NCBI GenBank assembly: GCA_018263495.1
Contig: JAANXC010000085.1
Coordinates: forward strand, 1 to 10,780
Origin: Nitrososphaerota archaeon
Lineage (GTDB): Archaea > Thermoproteota > Nitrososphaeria > Nitrososphaerales > Nitrosopumilaceae
Direction: 5' to 3'
DNA length: 10,780 bases
The notes under the pieces are model-generated. The model did not search any database, had not been told where the DNA came from, and saw only the letters and a list, made by a program, of their open reading frames with translations. Positions 1-6,774 of this stretch are shown piece after piece. Every line of letters starts with the position of its first letter. The stretch's first letter is position 1. The translations under genes and the position numbers were made by a program.

Positions 1-285
1 TCACTAAAATCTGCAATTGAGAAAAACTTTCCCGATTCTTCATATGAGATAAGCAAACTGGAGAATGACTTTGGACCAGCAGTTATCAAAGGTTCCGTGA
101 AAGCACTAGTTGTAAGTGAGGAGACTAGTAGCAAAGGGGTGCATCTTAACGAATTGAGGGCAGAGAGAAATTTACCGCCTGTGGAAATAGTCGTGGTACC
201 AATGGTTTTAGCCAAGGATGGGAAAGCCATCTCAAGCACCAGAATCAAGAACTCTGAGATTGACAGCAGTGGAAATTTGAATTGA
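1..285 (+). CDS. coaD: Phosphopantetheine adenylyltransferase, archaeal type (3' part)
   Basis: The reading frame is open from base 1, so the gene begins before the window and only its last 94 residues are seen. The end carries the hallmarks of archaeal CoaD: ALVVSEET, then LPPVEIVVVPMVLAKDGK, then ISSTRI, the C-terminal ISSTxxR-like signature of this nucleotidyltransferase fold. The enzyme transfers AMP from ATP to 4'-phosphopantetheine to make dephospho-CoA, the fourth step of CoA synthesis, in the cytoplasm. The GTG at 97 lies inside the conserved domain and is not a start. The N-terminal HxGH nucleotide-binding motif must lie upstream, outside the window. It ends in TGA, 59 bases before the next gene. 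Confidence 0.88.
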   Translation, partial: SLKSAIEKNFPDSSYEISKLENDFGPAVIKGSVKALVVSEETSSKGVHLNELRAERNLPPVEIVVVPMVLAKDGKAISSTRIKNSEIDSSGNLN

Positions 286-316
286 CAACCAACTTGCCTA
301 TCTTTGAGTAAGTGGA

Positions 317-325
317 ATAAAACAA
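317..325 (+). promoter_or_regulatory. Possible TATA box for the 109-residue gene
   Basis: An A/T-rich stretch (ATAAAACAA) is centred about 24 bases before the ATG at 345, the spacing expected for a leaderless archaeal transcript. The match to a TATA consensus is modest. Confidence 0.3.
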
Positions 326-344
326 AAATTTTGGCAGTAATGGT

Positions 345-674
345 ATGAGCATTACCAATAAGATGCTGAATAAGATAGATGTTGACATTCAGAATCTACA
401 AGGCAGTCTTCAGCCGGAAAATTTAGAGTATTGGTACAAAAAAATCACTGCTGAAACAATAGAGATTCTTCCTCCGTGGTTGACGGATAAAATCAACATC
501 AAACAGGATCCAATTCTTCCATTGAAATTTAACGTAGATATTTCAAAGAGGGCGGTACGCTACTTTATGCAAGTGATTGATTACAATTTGCCAAATATGC
601 CTTACACAACGCAACTATACTTTATGAAAGTTCAGGAAACTATGAGTGCTGAGATGGACAAATCATTAGTGTGA
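345..674 (+). CDS. Conserved-looking hypothetical protein, 109 residues
   Basis: Not recognised. The protein is soluble and mixed in charge, with no signal peptide or membrane segment. A predicted helical N-terminus (residues 1-45, with KITAETIEILPPWLTDKI) is followed by a proline-rich turn (PILPLKFNVDISKRAV) and a second helical part containing YFMQVIDYNLPNMPY. No cysteine, histidine cluster or nucleotide-binding motif is seen. The ATG at 345 has a weak A/T box about 24 bases upstream and no ribosome binding site. It follows coaD by 59 bases and converges on the minus-strand gene at 677, leaving only two bases between stop codons. Length, codon use and sensible composition argue for a real gene; the function is open. 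Confidence 0.6.
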   Translation: MSITNKMLNKIDVDIQNLQGSLQPENLEYWYKKITAETIEILPPWLTDKINIKQDPILPLKFNVDISKRAVRYFMQVIDYNLPNMPYTTQLYFMKVQETMSAEMDKSLV

Positions 675-676
675 AT

Positions 677-961
677 TTACTCTTTTACAATTTTGACATA
701 ATTATCTTTTATTTCAGTCTGCACTATTTTCTGTCTTTTTTCTATCACTGACTGAATGAAATCCGTAAAAAGCAGTACTTGATCATTATCTTCTAAAACA
801 ATACTATGGGCAGATTTGTCCTTTATCGAAAGTACTACCTCATTTTCGACTACATTCAAAATTTCAGTGACGTATGTTTCCTTTGTATCGTTAACAAAAA
901 TTAGGTTTGCAAGCTTTTGTGCCTCATATTTGTCCTGACAGAGTATTGTTGCGCTGTTCAA
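677..961 (-). CDS. Small protein, possibly Pcc1-like, coupled to trpS
   Basis: A 94-residue protein whose only usable start is TTG (bases 961-959), overlapping the trpS TGA in a TTGA junction. That implies cotranscription and translational coupling with trpS. Predicted layout is strand (SATILCQ), helix (KYEAQKLANLIFVND), two strands (YVTEILNVVENEVVLSIKD), then a helix containing NDQVLLFTDFIQSVIE. This strand-helix-strand-strand-helix order, the short length and the ND before the last helix resemble Pcc1, the small dimerising KEOPS subunit used in tRNA t6A synthesis. The resemblance is by eye and weak, so the role is a hypothesis. The last 20 residues are charged and probably extended. Confidence 0.6.
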   Translation of the reverse strand: MNSATILCQDKYEAQKLANLIFVNDTKETYVTEILNVVENEVVLSIKDKSAHSIVLEDNDQVLLFTDFIQSVIEKRQKIVQTEIKDNYVKIVKE

Positions 962-2067
962 TCTTTTAGTAGAAATTTGTCGAGTTGGTCTCTCGCCTTT
1001 TCGCGTTTTTGCTGATGGGAAGTCAGAAACTTGTTGATCTTTTCAATTAGAATTTGTTTAAGCTCACCAGTAAGCATCTTTCCTGATTTGTAATCATCAT
1101 GAATTTGCTTTAGCTTTTTGTCGTCTGGCTCAAAGAAGATTCTAAGATATTGGTATGATACGTCAATATCTGGATTACCGCCTTTTTTTCTGTGCTCTTC
1201 TATGTCTGGCTGACCACCAGAAAACGCATACTTGTTAATTTTCTTCTTTACAACTTCAGGAGAGTCTGTGGTGTATACTGTTTCATTTTCATTAGATGCG
1301 GACATTTTTCCCTTGGGACCTCCAAGCGCTGGAATCATAATATTATGAATCAATGCTGGTTTTGGTTTGTTCATTTTTGGCGCTATATCCCTTGTAATTC
1401 TAAAATGCGGATCTTGATCAACTCCAAATGGAATCAAGACAGGCATGTCTTCTATAAAGCATGGAGCAGATTGTAACGAAGTATAAAATATCATCCCAAC
1501 GTTAGTTTCATTTTTGAATCCAAAAACCGCCTTTGTATTTGAAAAATTTATTCTCTTTGCAACTTCCGCCGCAATAGGATACAATGTCCTTATGTTTTTT
1601 GTATCAATGATGATCTTAGTATTTTCCGGTTTGAAACCTAGTGCTATAAAATCAAGCGCATTTTCAAGCGCAAACTGTGATGTTTTCTCTAACGTCATGT
1701 CTTTTTTTGTCCAGAATTTTTCGTCATCTGTAAGCTGGAAGTACATTTTCACTCCAAACTTATCTTGAAGCCATTTTGCAAAAACCCATGGAACTAGATG
1801 ACCGATATGAGTATGCCCAGAAGGACCTCTGCCTGTGTATAGAAAGAATTTCTTGCCTTTCTCATAATCATCCAAAAGCCTGTTCAAATCTCTGTGTGAG
1901 AAAAAAATCCCCCTTCTTAGCATGAAATGTGACTCGCTGGTAAATTTTTCAATTTTTGATAAAAGTTCTGGAGTAATTTTTTGTGTCCCAAATCTTTTGA
2001 TCAGTTTGTCATAATCAATATCACCCTCAACGTTCCAAGGTGTGACAACAAAATCATCCGCTGACAT
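958..2067 (-). CDS. trpS: Tryptophan--tRNA ligase, archaeal/eukaryotic type
   Basis: Class I aminoacyl-tRNA synthetase that charges tRNA-Trp in the cytoplasm. The 369-residue length is normal for archaeal TrpRS. The ATP-binding HIGH motif is intact at residues 87-90 (GPSGHTHIGH). QLTDDEKFW (111-119) and GVDQDPHFRITRD (215-227) line the active site in this branch. The second ATP motif is KMSAS at 254-258, the usual archaeal/eukaryotic variant of KMSKS. The N-terminal part (WNVEG..DYDKLIKRFGTQKI) is the extension typical of this branch, supporting the ATG at 2067. It is transcribed divergently from pheS across a 123-base gap. Its stop overlaps the TTG of the 94-residue gene. Its substrate, tRNA-Trp, is encoded in this window at 9831-9983. 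Confidence 0.96.
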   Translation of the reverse strand: MSADDFVVTPWNVEGDIDYDKLIKRFGTQKITPELLSKIEKFTSESHFMLRRGIFFSHRDLNRLLDDYEKGKKFFLYTGRGPSGHTHIGHLVPWVFAKWLQDKFGVKMYFQLTDDEKFWTKKDMTLEKTSQFALENALDFIALGFKPENTKIIIDTKNIRTLYPIAAEVAKRINFSNTKAVFGFKNETNVGMIFYTSLQSAPCFIEDMPVLIPFGVDQDPHFRITRDIAPKMNKPKPALIHNIMIPALGGPKGKMSASNENETVYTTDSPEVVKKKINKYAFSGGQPDIEEHRKKGGNPDIDVSYQYLRIFFEPDDKKLKQIHDDYKSGKMLTGELKQILIEKINKFLTSHQQKREKARDQLDKFLLKD

Positions 2068-2088
2068 TCAAGGTTGACTTTGATTTAA

Positions 2089-2098
2089 TGTTAAAAAG
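2089..2098 (-). promoter_or_regulatory. Probable TATA box of trpS
   Basis: Read on the minus strand this is CTTTTTAACA, centred about 27 bases before the trpS ATG. That matches archaeal TATA spacing for a leaderless or nearly leaderless transcript. Confidence 0.45.
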
Positions 2099-2157
2099 TC
2101 TTATTCCATTATTTTAACCACTTTCTAATCAAAAAAACCGTAACAATTGTCCTAGCT

Positions 2158-2168
2158 AATTTAATTAA
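2158..2168 (+). promoter_or_regulatory. Probable TATA box of pheS-pheT
   Basis: AATTTAATTAA is centred near 2163, about 28 bases before the TTG at 2191. Transcription would then begin at or very near the start codon, giving a leaderless mRNA. It shares the 123-base divergent region with the trpS promoter. Confidence 0.5.
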
Positions 2169-2190
2169 GTCTTTTTGGAACGATGAACTA

Positions 2191-3615
2191 TTGTCTCATG
2201 TTCTGCATGACATTGAAAAACAAATTATCAAGGTTTTGCAATCAGATCCAAATTTAACCGAGGAGAAGATATCCCAAGAAACTAAGCTTTCAATGGATCA
2301 AATTAGGCGTGGTGTAGAATGGCTTCGCCAGAAAAAACTTGGAGATGTAAGTGAATCTGTTAACATTTCTTTAAGCCTTGGAAAAAATGGTCTAGATGCT
2401 CTAAAAAACGGCTTGCCTGAACGAAGACTTGTAAATCTCGTTAAAGATGGTCCAAAAACATTTGATGAAATTCGAAGCAGTTTGCAGGGATTTGACTTTA
2501 ACGCGGCAATTGCCCATGCAAAAAAGAATGACTGGATTAACATAGAAAAAACAGGTACAGGCTCAAAAATTTCATTAAAAGATCCGGACGCAGATGTTCC
2601 TAATGATTTGGACCTAATAATTTCAAAACTAGGCGAAAAAACTATTGCTCCTACAGAATTTGATAACACGCCTTTAGCCGAACCACTGAAATCTCTAATG
2701 GAAAGACCTGACTTTATCATTGCACACGAGGAAAAAACAAAAACAGTATCTCTTTCTGAAACTGGCAAAAAGATTGACCTTGAAAAATTAGATAGTGGAG
2801 CAATAGACGTTGAGGCAGACGTACCTCATGTACATGCCGCAAGGATACACCCACTAAAGGACACAATAAATGAAGTTAGGGAAACTTTTGCTCACTTGGG
2901 ATTTACGGAAATTATTGGAGATTTGTCACAGTCAAGTTTCTGGAATTTTGACGCGTTGTTTACACCACAGGATCACCCAGCTCGGGAACTACAAGACACG
3001 TTTTATCTCAAGGGTCTAAATGCAAAGCAGCTTGCAACACCAACCCAAATCAAGAATGTATCAAACGCCCACAAAAAGGGATGGAGATACTATTGGGATA
3101 TACAGGAAGCAAAAAAAATGGTCTTGCGAACACATACTACTTGTGTTACCATAAAATATCTTGCAGACAAAAAACCGGATGAGGCAAGAATATTTTCATT
3201 GGGACGAGTTTTTCGTAATGAAAAAGTAAGTTACAAGCATTTAGTTGAGTTTAATCAGGTTGAAGGTATCGTTGTGGGAAAACACATAACATTACGAGAC
3301 TTGATGGGAATACAAAAGGAATTTTACCGCAAAATTGGTCTCACCAAAGTAAAGTTTTGGCCTACATTCTTTCCTTATACTGAACCTTCTCTGCAATCTA
3401 TGGTTTACAATGAAAGACTTGGGAAGTGGATTGAACTCTTTGGTATGGGAATATTTAGACCGGAAGTTACAAAGCCGTTGGGAATTACAAAACCAGTACT
3501 GGCTTGGGGCGGTGGCATTGAAAGGATTGCCATGCTGAAATTTGGATTAGACGATGTAAGGGAGTTTTACAATAACAATCTGAGTTGGTTGAGGACTGCT
3601 TCAAAATGCCAGTAG
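2191..3615 (+). CDS. pheS: Phenylalanine--tRNA ligase alpha subunit
   Basis: Catalytic subunit of the alpha2-beta2 PheRS, a class II synthetase. The 474 residues open with SHVLHDIEKQIIKVLQ, the usual archaeal N-terminus, so the start is TTG at 2191; the nearby ATG at 2183 is out of frame. Residues 1 to about 200 are the winged-helix-like repeats that contact tRNA-Phe. The class II core follows: motif 1 around HPARELQDTFYL (262-273), RTHTT (313-317) near the amino-acid site, motif 2 FRNEKVSYKHLVEFNQVEG (341-359) with its ATP-binding arginine, and motif 3 GGGIERIAML (440-449). The reading frame overlaps pheT by 10 bases, indicating one mRNA and coupled translation of the two subunits. Confidence 0.96.
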   Translation: MSHVLHDIEKQIIKVLQSDPNLTEEKISQETKLSMDQIRRGVEWLRQKKLGDVSESVNISLSLGKNGLDALKNGLPERRLVNLVKDGPKTFDEIRSSLQGFDFNAAIAHAKKNDWINIEKTGTGSKISLKDPDADVPNDLDLIISKLGEKTIAPTEFDNTPLAEPLKSLMERPDFIIAHEEKTKTVSLSETGKKIDLEKLDSGAIDVEADVPHVHAARIHPLKDTINEVRETFAHLGFTEIIGDLSQSSFWNFDALFTPQDHPARELQDTFYLKGLNAKQLATPTQIKNVSNAHKKGWRYYWDIQEAKKMVLRTHTTCVTIKYLADKKPDEARIFSLGRVFRNEKVSYKHLVEFNQVEGIVVGKHITLRDLMGIQKEFYRKIGLTKVKFWPTFFPYTEPSLQSMVYNERLGKWIELFGMGIFRPEVTKPLGITKPVLAWGGGIERIAMLKFGLDDVREFYNNNLSWLRTASKCQ

Positions 3616-5249
3616 TTGAGCTAAGTCTTAGCAGGCTTCAGAATCTTGTGGGAAAGAAAGCGAACAAAAAGCAGATACTTGACAGTCTGCCGTTTCTTGG
3701 TCTTGATATAGAATCACTGGATGGCAATATTGTAAGAGTTGAATACAGTCCGAACCGCCCGGACTATTCTACCGACTTTGGCATTGCATTGGGACTGCAG
3801 GGAATTTTAGGAATTAGTAAGGGAATATTGAAACTGGACGTAAAAAAACAAGGCAATTATGAAATCAAGGCGGATAGTTCAACGAGCAGGATTAGACCGT
3901 TTGTTACTGGAATAGTTGCAAGAAATGGTTTACTTGACGACGAATCAGTTAAACAGCTTATCAACATGCAGGAAGACCTGCATTTTGGACTAGGTAGGAA
4001 ACGGAAAAAGTCATCGATTGGTATTCATGACCTAGATAGAATATCCTTCCCACTCAAGTATACAACAACTTCTCGCGACCATAGGTTTGTTCCGTTAAAC
4101 TCTACCAAAGAAAGCTCAATCTCAGAAATTCTTCAGGATTCAGAAGTTGGAAGGGACTATGGTTCAATCCTTGGACAATCTGCCAAGGTTCCCATAATTA
4201 CTGATGCAAATGGACAGACTGTATCCTTTCCCCCAATCATCAACGCTGCGTTGACAACTGTGACAACAAAAACCAAAAACCTTCTAGTAGAAGTCACTGG
4301 CATAGACAAGCAATCAGCTGAGGATATGTTGTCCGTTGTTGTTACAATTCTTCAAGGCGCAGGATTTCAATTTTCACAGTTGAAAGTTTCTGGCTCAAAA
4401 AACTCGACGCCAAACTTTGCGTCAAGATCCATTGCATTTGATGCCGATCCTGTGAATAAAATTCTTGGATTGAATATTTCTGGGTCTATGCTTCTATCAT
4501 GTCTTAAAAAATGTAGGCTGGATGCAGTCATGAAAGGAAAAAAAATACAGTGTACAATTCCAAGATATAGGTTTGATATTTTTGGAGGCATGGACATTGT
4601 TGAAGAGGTTGCATTGGGTTATGGAATTGATAACCTGAAGCCAGCATGGCCCGCATCCGTACATATTGGCGAGAAAAATATGACATCCGAGAAACTTGAC
4701 TCTATTAGCAGGCTGATGACTGGCTTTGGATTTATGGAAACACTAAACTCCACACTAACAAGCGAGCAAATTTTGTACGAAATGGCAAATAGGGACTCGT
4801 CACAAATAATTTCTGTCACAAGCTCGAAGAGCCAAGAGCATACAATCCTTAGAGACTCGATCCTGCCAGGGCTGTTGGAGAACCTGTCAAAAAACATACA
4901 CGAAACATACCCACAAAAATTTTTCGAGTCAGGAATAGTTTTTTCGAAGGGTTCTCCAATCAAGGAAACATCAAGCCTTGCATGTGTCACCGCCTCGGAA
5001 GAGACACACTTTTCAGAGATGAAGGCTGTCTTGCAGTCACTCTTGCGAATTGGATTTAACATAAAATGTGAAACGAAAACACTCCCAAGTCATGTGCTTT
5101 TTTCTCAAGGCAGGGTTGCAGAAATTATTGTTAACAAAAAGACAGTAGGCTATATTGGCGAACTGGATTCCAAGGTTCTTGAAAATTTCAGGATAAGAAC
5201 AAAGGTAGTTGGCTTTGAGATAAAGCTATCTGGATTAATATTTGATTAG
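3606..5249 (+). CDS. pheT: Phenylalanine--tRNA ligase beta subunit, archaeal type
   Basis: Structural and editing partner of PheS. I start it at the ATG at 3606 (MPVVELSLSRL, the family's N-terminus), 10 bases inside pheS; an upstream in-frame start at 3585 would add seven residues not expected in the family. Length is 547 residues, normal for archaea and much shorter than bacterial PheT, which carries an extra tRNA-binding domain and a C-terminal anticodon-binding domain. Visible parts: B1 with YSPNRPDYSTDFGIA (47-61); B3/B4 editing region with LHFGLGRKRKKSSIGIHDLD (125-144); B5 with IPRYRFDIFGGMDIVEEVA (318-336); then the catalytic-like core with LRDSILPGLLENL (415-427) and VGYIGELDSKVLENF (514-528). 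The stop codon lies in a short inverted repeat. Confidence 0.95.
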   Translation: MPVVELSLSRLQNLVGKKANKKQILDSLPFLGLDIESLDGNIVRVEYSPNRPDYSTDFGIALGLQGILGISKGILKLDVKKQGNYEIKADSSTSRIRPFVTGIVARNGLLDDESVKQLINMQEDLHFGLGRKRKKSSIGIHDLDRISFPLKYTTTSRDHRFVPLNSTKESSISEILQDSEVGRDYGSILGQSAKVPIITDANGQTVSFPPIINAALTTVTTKTKNLLVEVTGIDKQSAEDMLSVVVTILQGAGFQFSQLKVSGSKNSTPNFASRSIAFDADPVNKILGLNISGSMLLSCLKKCRLDAVMKGKKIQCTIPRYRFDIFGGMDIVEEVALGYGIDNLKPAWPASVHIGEKNMTSEKLDSISRLMTGFGFMETLNSTLTSEQILYEMANRDSSQIISVTSSKSQEHTILRDSILPGLLENLSKNIHETYPQKFFESGIVFSKGSPIKETSSLACVTASEETHFSEMKAVLQSLLRIGFNIKCETKTLPSHVLFSQGRVAEIIVNKKTVGYIGELDSKVLENFRIRTKVVGFEIKLSGLIFD

Positions 5250-5257
5250 TTCTAATC
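5244..5257 (+). repeat. Short inverted repeat across the pheT stop
   Basis: GATTAG-TT-CTAATC is a perfect inverted repeat containing the pheT TAG. As RNA it could form a 5-bp hairpin with a four-base loop. There is no poly-U run after it, so it is not a clear terminator. Confidence 0.3.
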
Positions 5258-5359
5258 TATCTTGCCCAATTACGAGAGCATGCACACAGACGGATTAGGA
5301 TGATATAGATCGTCATGATTCACATGATTTCTAATTCACCCAGGTGTGTTACATGGGCA
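5250..5359. other. Non-coding stretch between pheT and the guide RNA
   Basis: No credible coding frame is seen. Apart from the inverted repeat at the pheT stop it holds a small possible hairpin (GATGAT/ATCGTC at about 5300-5314) and an A/T-rich segment at 5324-5336 (ATGATTTCTAATT). That segment sits about 28 bases before the guide RNA and could be its promoter; it is a weak TATA match. Confidence 0.4.
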
Positions 5360-5432
5360 TTCCCCGGTTTCAGAGCAAAGAGGAGGGTATGGCTAATACC
5401 AATGACTCTTTGTGAGTCAGAACCGGGGAACA
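5360..5432 (+). ncRNA. H/ACA box pseudouridylation guide RNA (single hairpin)
   Basis: The sequence folds into one long interrupted hairpin with every part of an archaeal H/ACA guide. Lower stem: TTCCCCGGTT (5360-5369) with AACCGGGGAA (5421-5430), 10 of 10 pairs. Pocket: TCAGAG (5370-5375) facing TGAGTCAG (5413-5420). Upper stem: CAAAGAG (5376-5382) with CTCTTTG (5406-5412). Then an asymmetric loop, GAG (5383-5385) facing AATGA (5401-5405), can form the tandem G-A pairs of a kink-turn (G5383-A5405, A5384-G5404), the L7Ae binding site. Cap: GGTAT-GGCTA-ATACC (5386-5400). An ACA triplet (5430-5432) directly follows the lower stem, about 17 bases from the upper stem, close to the usual 14-16. 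A T-rich run (5433-5439) may end the transcript. The rRNA or tRNA target was not identified. Confidence 0.8.
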
Positions 5433-5443
5433 TTCTTTTGGCA

Positions 5444-5457
5444 AAAATCTAAATCCA
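5444..5457 (+). promoter_or_regulatory. Possible TATA region for the EVE-domain gene
   Basis: AAAAATCTAAATCC is A/T-rich and centred about 27 bases before the ATG at 5478. This is the spacing for a leaderless transcript from that codon, and one reason to prefer it over the ATG at 5466. Confidence 0.3.
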
Positions 5458-5477
5458 GTAATTGCATGAGCAAACAG

Positions 5478-5894
5478 ATGGCAAACTATTGGCTTGCAAA
5501 GCAAGAACCCAGCGGACCAAGGGGATACAGCTTGTCAGCCCTGCAGAAAGAGAAGACAACAACCTGGGATGGTGTGCATAACAATTTAGCTCTGAAGCAC
5601 ATGAGAAGCATGAAAAAAGGTGATCAGATATTATACTACCACACTGGGGATGAGCGCCAAGCGGTGGGTATCATGACCGTAACCTCCAACCCATATCCAA
5701 ATCCCAAGGAGGACAACGAAAGGTTCATCGTTGTGGATGTAAAGTTCAAAAAGCAGCTGAAAAAACCTGTAACATTAGAGCAAATGAAGAAAGAAAAATC
5801 ATTCAAGGACTGGGAACTTTTACGAATTGGGAGATTATCGGTAATGCCGGTACCTAAGAACATCTGGGATAAAATAATCAAGATGTCACAGTGA
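5478..5894 (+). CDS. EVE-domain protein (THYN1-like)
   Basis: A single-domain, 138-residue protein of the EVE family, related to the PUA fold. The N-terminus MANYWLAKQEP matches the family opening (YWL-K-EP). It is followed by WDGVHNNLALKHMRSMKKGD, the W-x-G-V-x-N-x-A core, then QILYYHTGDERQAVGIMTV, and the closing RLSVMPVPKNIWDKII. EVE domains bind modified bases in nucleic acids through an aromatic pocket; here that is inferred from the family. The ATG at 5478 fits the family start and the A/T box; an ATG at 5466 would add four residues, and a GTG at 5412 lies inside the guide RNA. It lies on the same strand just after the H/ACA gene, with 43 bases before the next gene. Confidence 0.85.
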   Translation: MANYWLAKQEPSGPRGYSLSALQKEKTTTWDGVHNNLALKHMRSMKKGDQILYYHTGDERQAVGIMTVTSNPYPNPKEDNERFIVVDVKFKKQLKKPVTLEQMKKEKSFKDWELLRIGRLSVMPVPKNIWDKIIKMSQ

Positions 5895-5910
5895 AAATTA
5901 TCGTTTCATT

Positions 5911-5918
5911 GATATATC
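5911..5918 (+). promoter_or_regulatory. TATA box of the RAM-domain gene
   Basis: GATATATC is centred about 23-24 bases before the ATG at 5938 in a short 43-base gap, consistent with a leaderless transcript. It is one of the clearer TATA elements in the window. Confidence 0.5.
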
Positions 5919-5937
5919 TCAAGTTAGTAACTATTAC

Positions 5938-6177
5938 ATGGCAACAGCTTACGTTTTGATAAACTGTGAATTAGGCTCTGAAGAATCCATCATACAGCAA
6001 TTAAAGAGTCTGGATGGCGTCATAGAAGTACATGGTACTTTTGGTGCTTATGATATCTTGGCAAAGATAGAGTCAGCAACAGTTGAGAGCTTGCGTGAGA
6101 CTATAACCTGGAAGATACGCAAGATTGATCAGATTAGATCCACTCTCACACTTATGGGCATAGAAGGCCAAGCGTAA
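5938..6177 (+). CDS. Stand-alone Lrp/AsnC ligand-binding (RAM) domain protein
   Basis: A 79-residue protein that is only the regulatory domain of Lrp/AsnC factors. The beta-alpha-beta-beta-alpha-beta pattern runs from TAYVLINCELG, through a helix (ESIIQQLKSL), DGVIEVHGTFGAYDILAKIE with the conserved ligand-site glycines, a helix (ESLRETITWKIRKI), to IRSTLTLMGIE. No helix-turn-helix precedes it: the ATG at 5938 has its own TATA box, so the lack of DNA-binding part is real and not a misplaced start. Such solo RAM proteins are common in archaea; they oligomerise and may sense amino acids or pair with full-length Lrp proteins. Partner and ligand are unknown. The next gene starts 18 bases downstream and is probably cotranscribed. 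Confidence 0.88.
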   Translation: MATAYVLINCELGSEESIIQQLKSLDGVIEVHGTFGAYDILAKIESATVESLRETITWKIRKIDQIRSTLTLMGIEGQA

Positions 6178-6195
6178 ATATCTCATCCTATCGAC

Positions 6196-6768
6196 ATGCT
6201 GTTACACTTTATTTTTGTGATAAAGGATAAGGAACTAGGTCTGCGTGACGCGGAGTTTGAGTATGTCAAAAAGATGGCCAAATTTTTCAAGTCATGGATT
6301 AAAACAAAGTTTTCCATGGACGTTGAGATACAGTGTGACGAAATGATTACCAAACCAAGGATAATACTTCAAAGATTAGATACTCATTCGCTGTTAAAGG
6401 ATCATGCAGAACGTGGTGATGACATTTACCATTTCTATTTATGCCACTTTAGACCATTGTGGACTGATTGTACCTGTGAAGGATATCATGCTGAAAATTT
6501 TGGTATGATTAGATGGGAAAAACCAAAAAGCCAAACGGATACATTATTTTTAGCTGAAAAAAATTGTACCGCTGTTTCGCATGAAATTGCACACGAGCTA
6601 CTACGACAATCTAGATACAAAAGATACATAGAAGATGTTCATGATACTTGGCAACAACATCTCTTTGGTGCTATTCCATTTGAGCAATATGGAGAAGATT
6701 TTGAATTAACTTCCAAAAAACCATCATTTCTTACTTTAGACACGACAATGTTTACGAAAAAAAGTTAA
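6196..6768 (+). CDS. Uncharacterised protein with a zinc-protease HExxH motif
   Basis: Family not recognised. The 190-residue protein carries HEIAH at residues 129-133, within VSHEIAHELL, the helix pattern of zincin metallopeptidases: two histidine ligands and a catalytic glutamate. Possible third ligands are D147, H149 or H155 in EDVHDTWQQHL. A cysteine/histidine-rich segment, YLCHFRPLWTDCTCEGYH (residues 81-98), precedes it and could bind a second metal. No signal peptide or membrane span is seen; the hydrophobic start (LLHFIFVI) is short and looks like a core strand, so it is probably cytoplasmic. The gap to the RAM gene is 18 bases, without a well-spaced promoter of its own, so an operon is likely. 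Peptidase activity is inferred from the motif alone. Confidence 0.7.
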   Translation: MLLHFIFVIKDKELGLRDAEFEYVKKMAKFFKSWIKTKFSMDVEIQCDEMITKPRIILQRLDTHSLLKDHAERGDDIYHFYLCHFRPLWTDCTCEGYHAENFGMIRWEKPKSQTDTLFLAEKNCTAVSHEIAHELLRQSRYKRYIEDVHDTWQQHLFGAIPFEQYGEDFELTSKKPSFLTLDTTMFTKKS

Positions 6769-6774
6769 TCTAGT

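Noticed and set aside
97..285. Separate 62-residue gene starting at GTG 97
   Set aside because: The same frame is open back to base 1 and the protein is the continuous C-terminal part of CoaD.
1192..1768. Plus-strand open frames opposite trpS
   Set aside because: They lie wholly within the well-supported trpS gene and their translations look like frame shadows.
2298..2768. 156-residue minus-strand frame inside pheS
   Set aside because: Antisense shadow of the PheS N-terminal domain, with biased serine/phenylalanine composition and no motif.
3585..3605. Upstream start for pheT
   Set aside because: It would add seven residues before MPVVEL, the family's usual N-terminus, and lies further inside pheS.
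4367..5062. Minus-strand open frames inside pheT
   Set aside because: Antisense shadows of a gene with clear family motifs.
5296..5340. Box C/D guide RNA before the H/ACA gene
   Set aside because: There is an ATGATA and an ATGATT, but no proper RTGATGA and no CTGA box at a suitable distance.
5412..5477. GTG start for the EVE gene at 5412
   Set aside because: It lies within the H/ACA hairpin and adds residues before the conserved YWLAKQEP opening.
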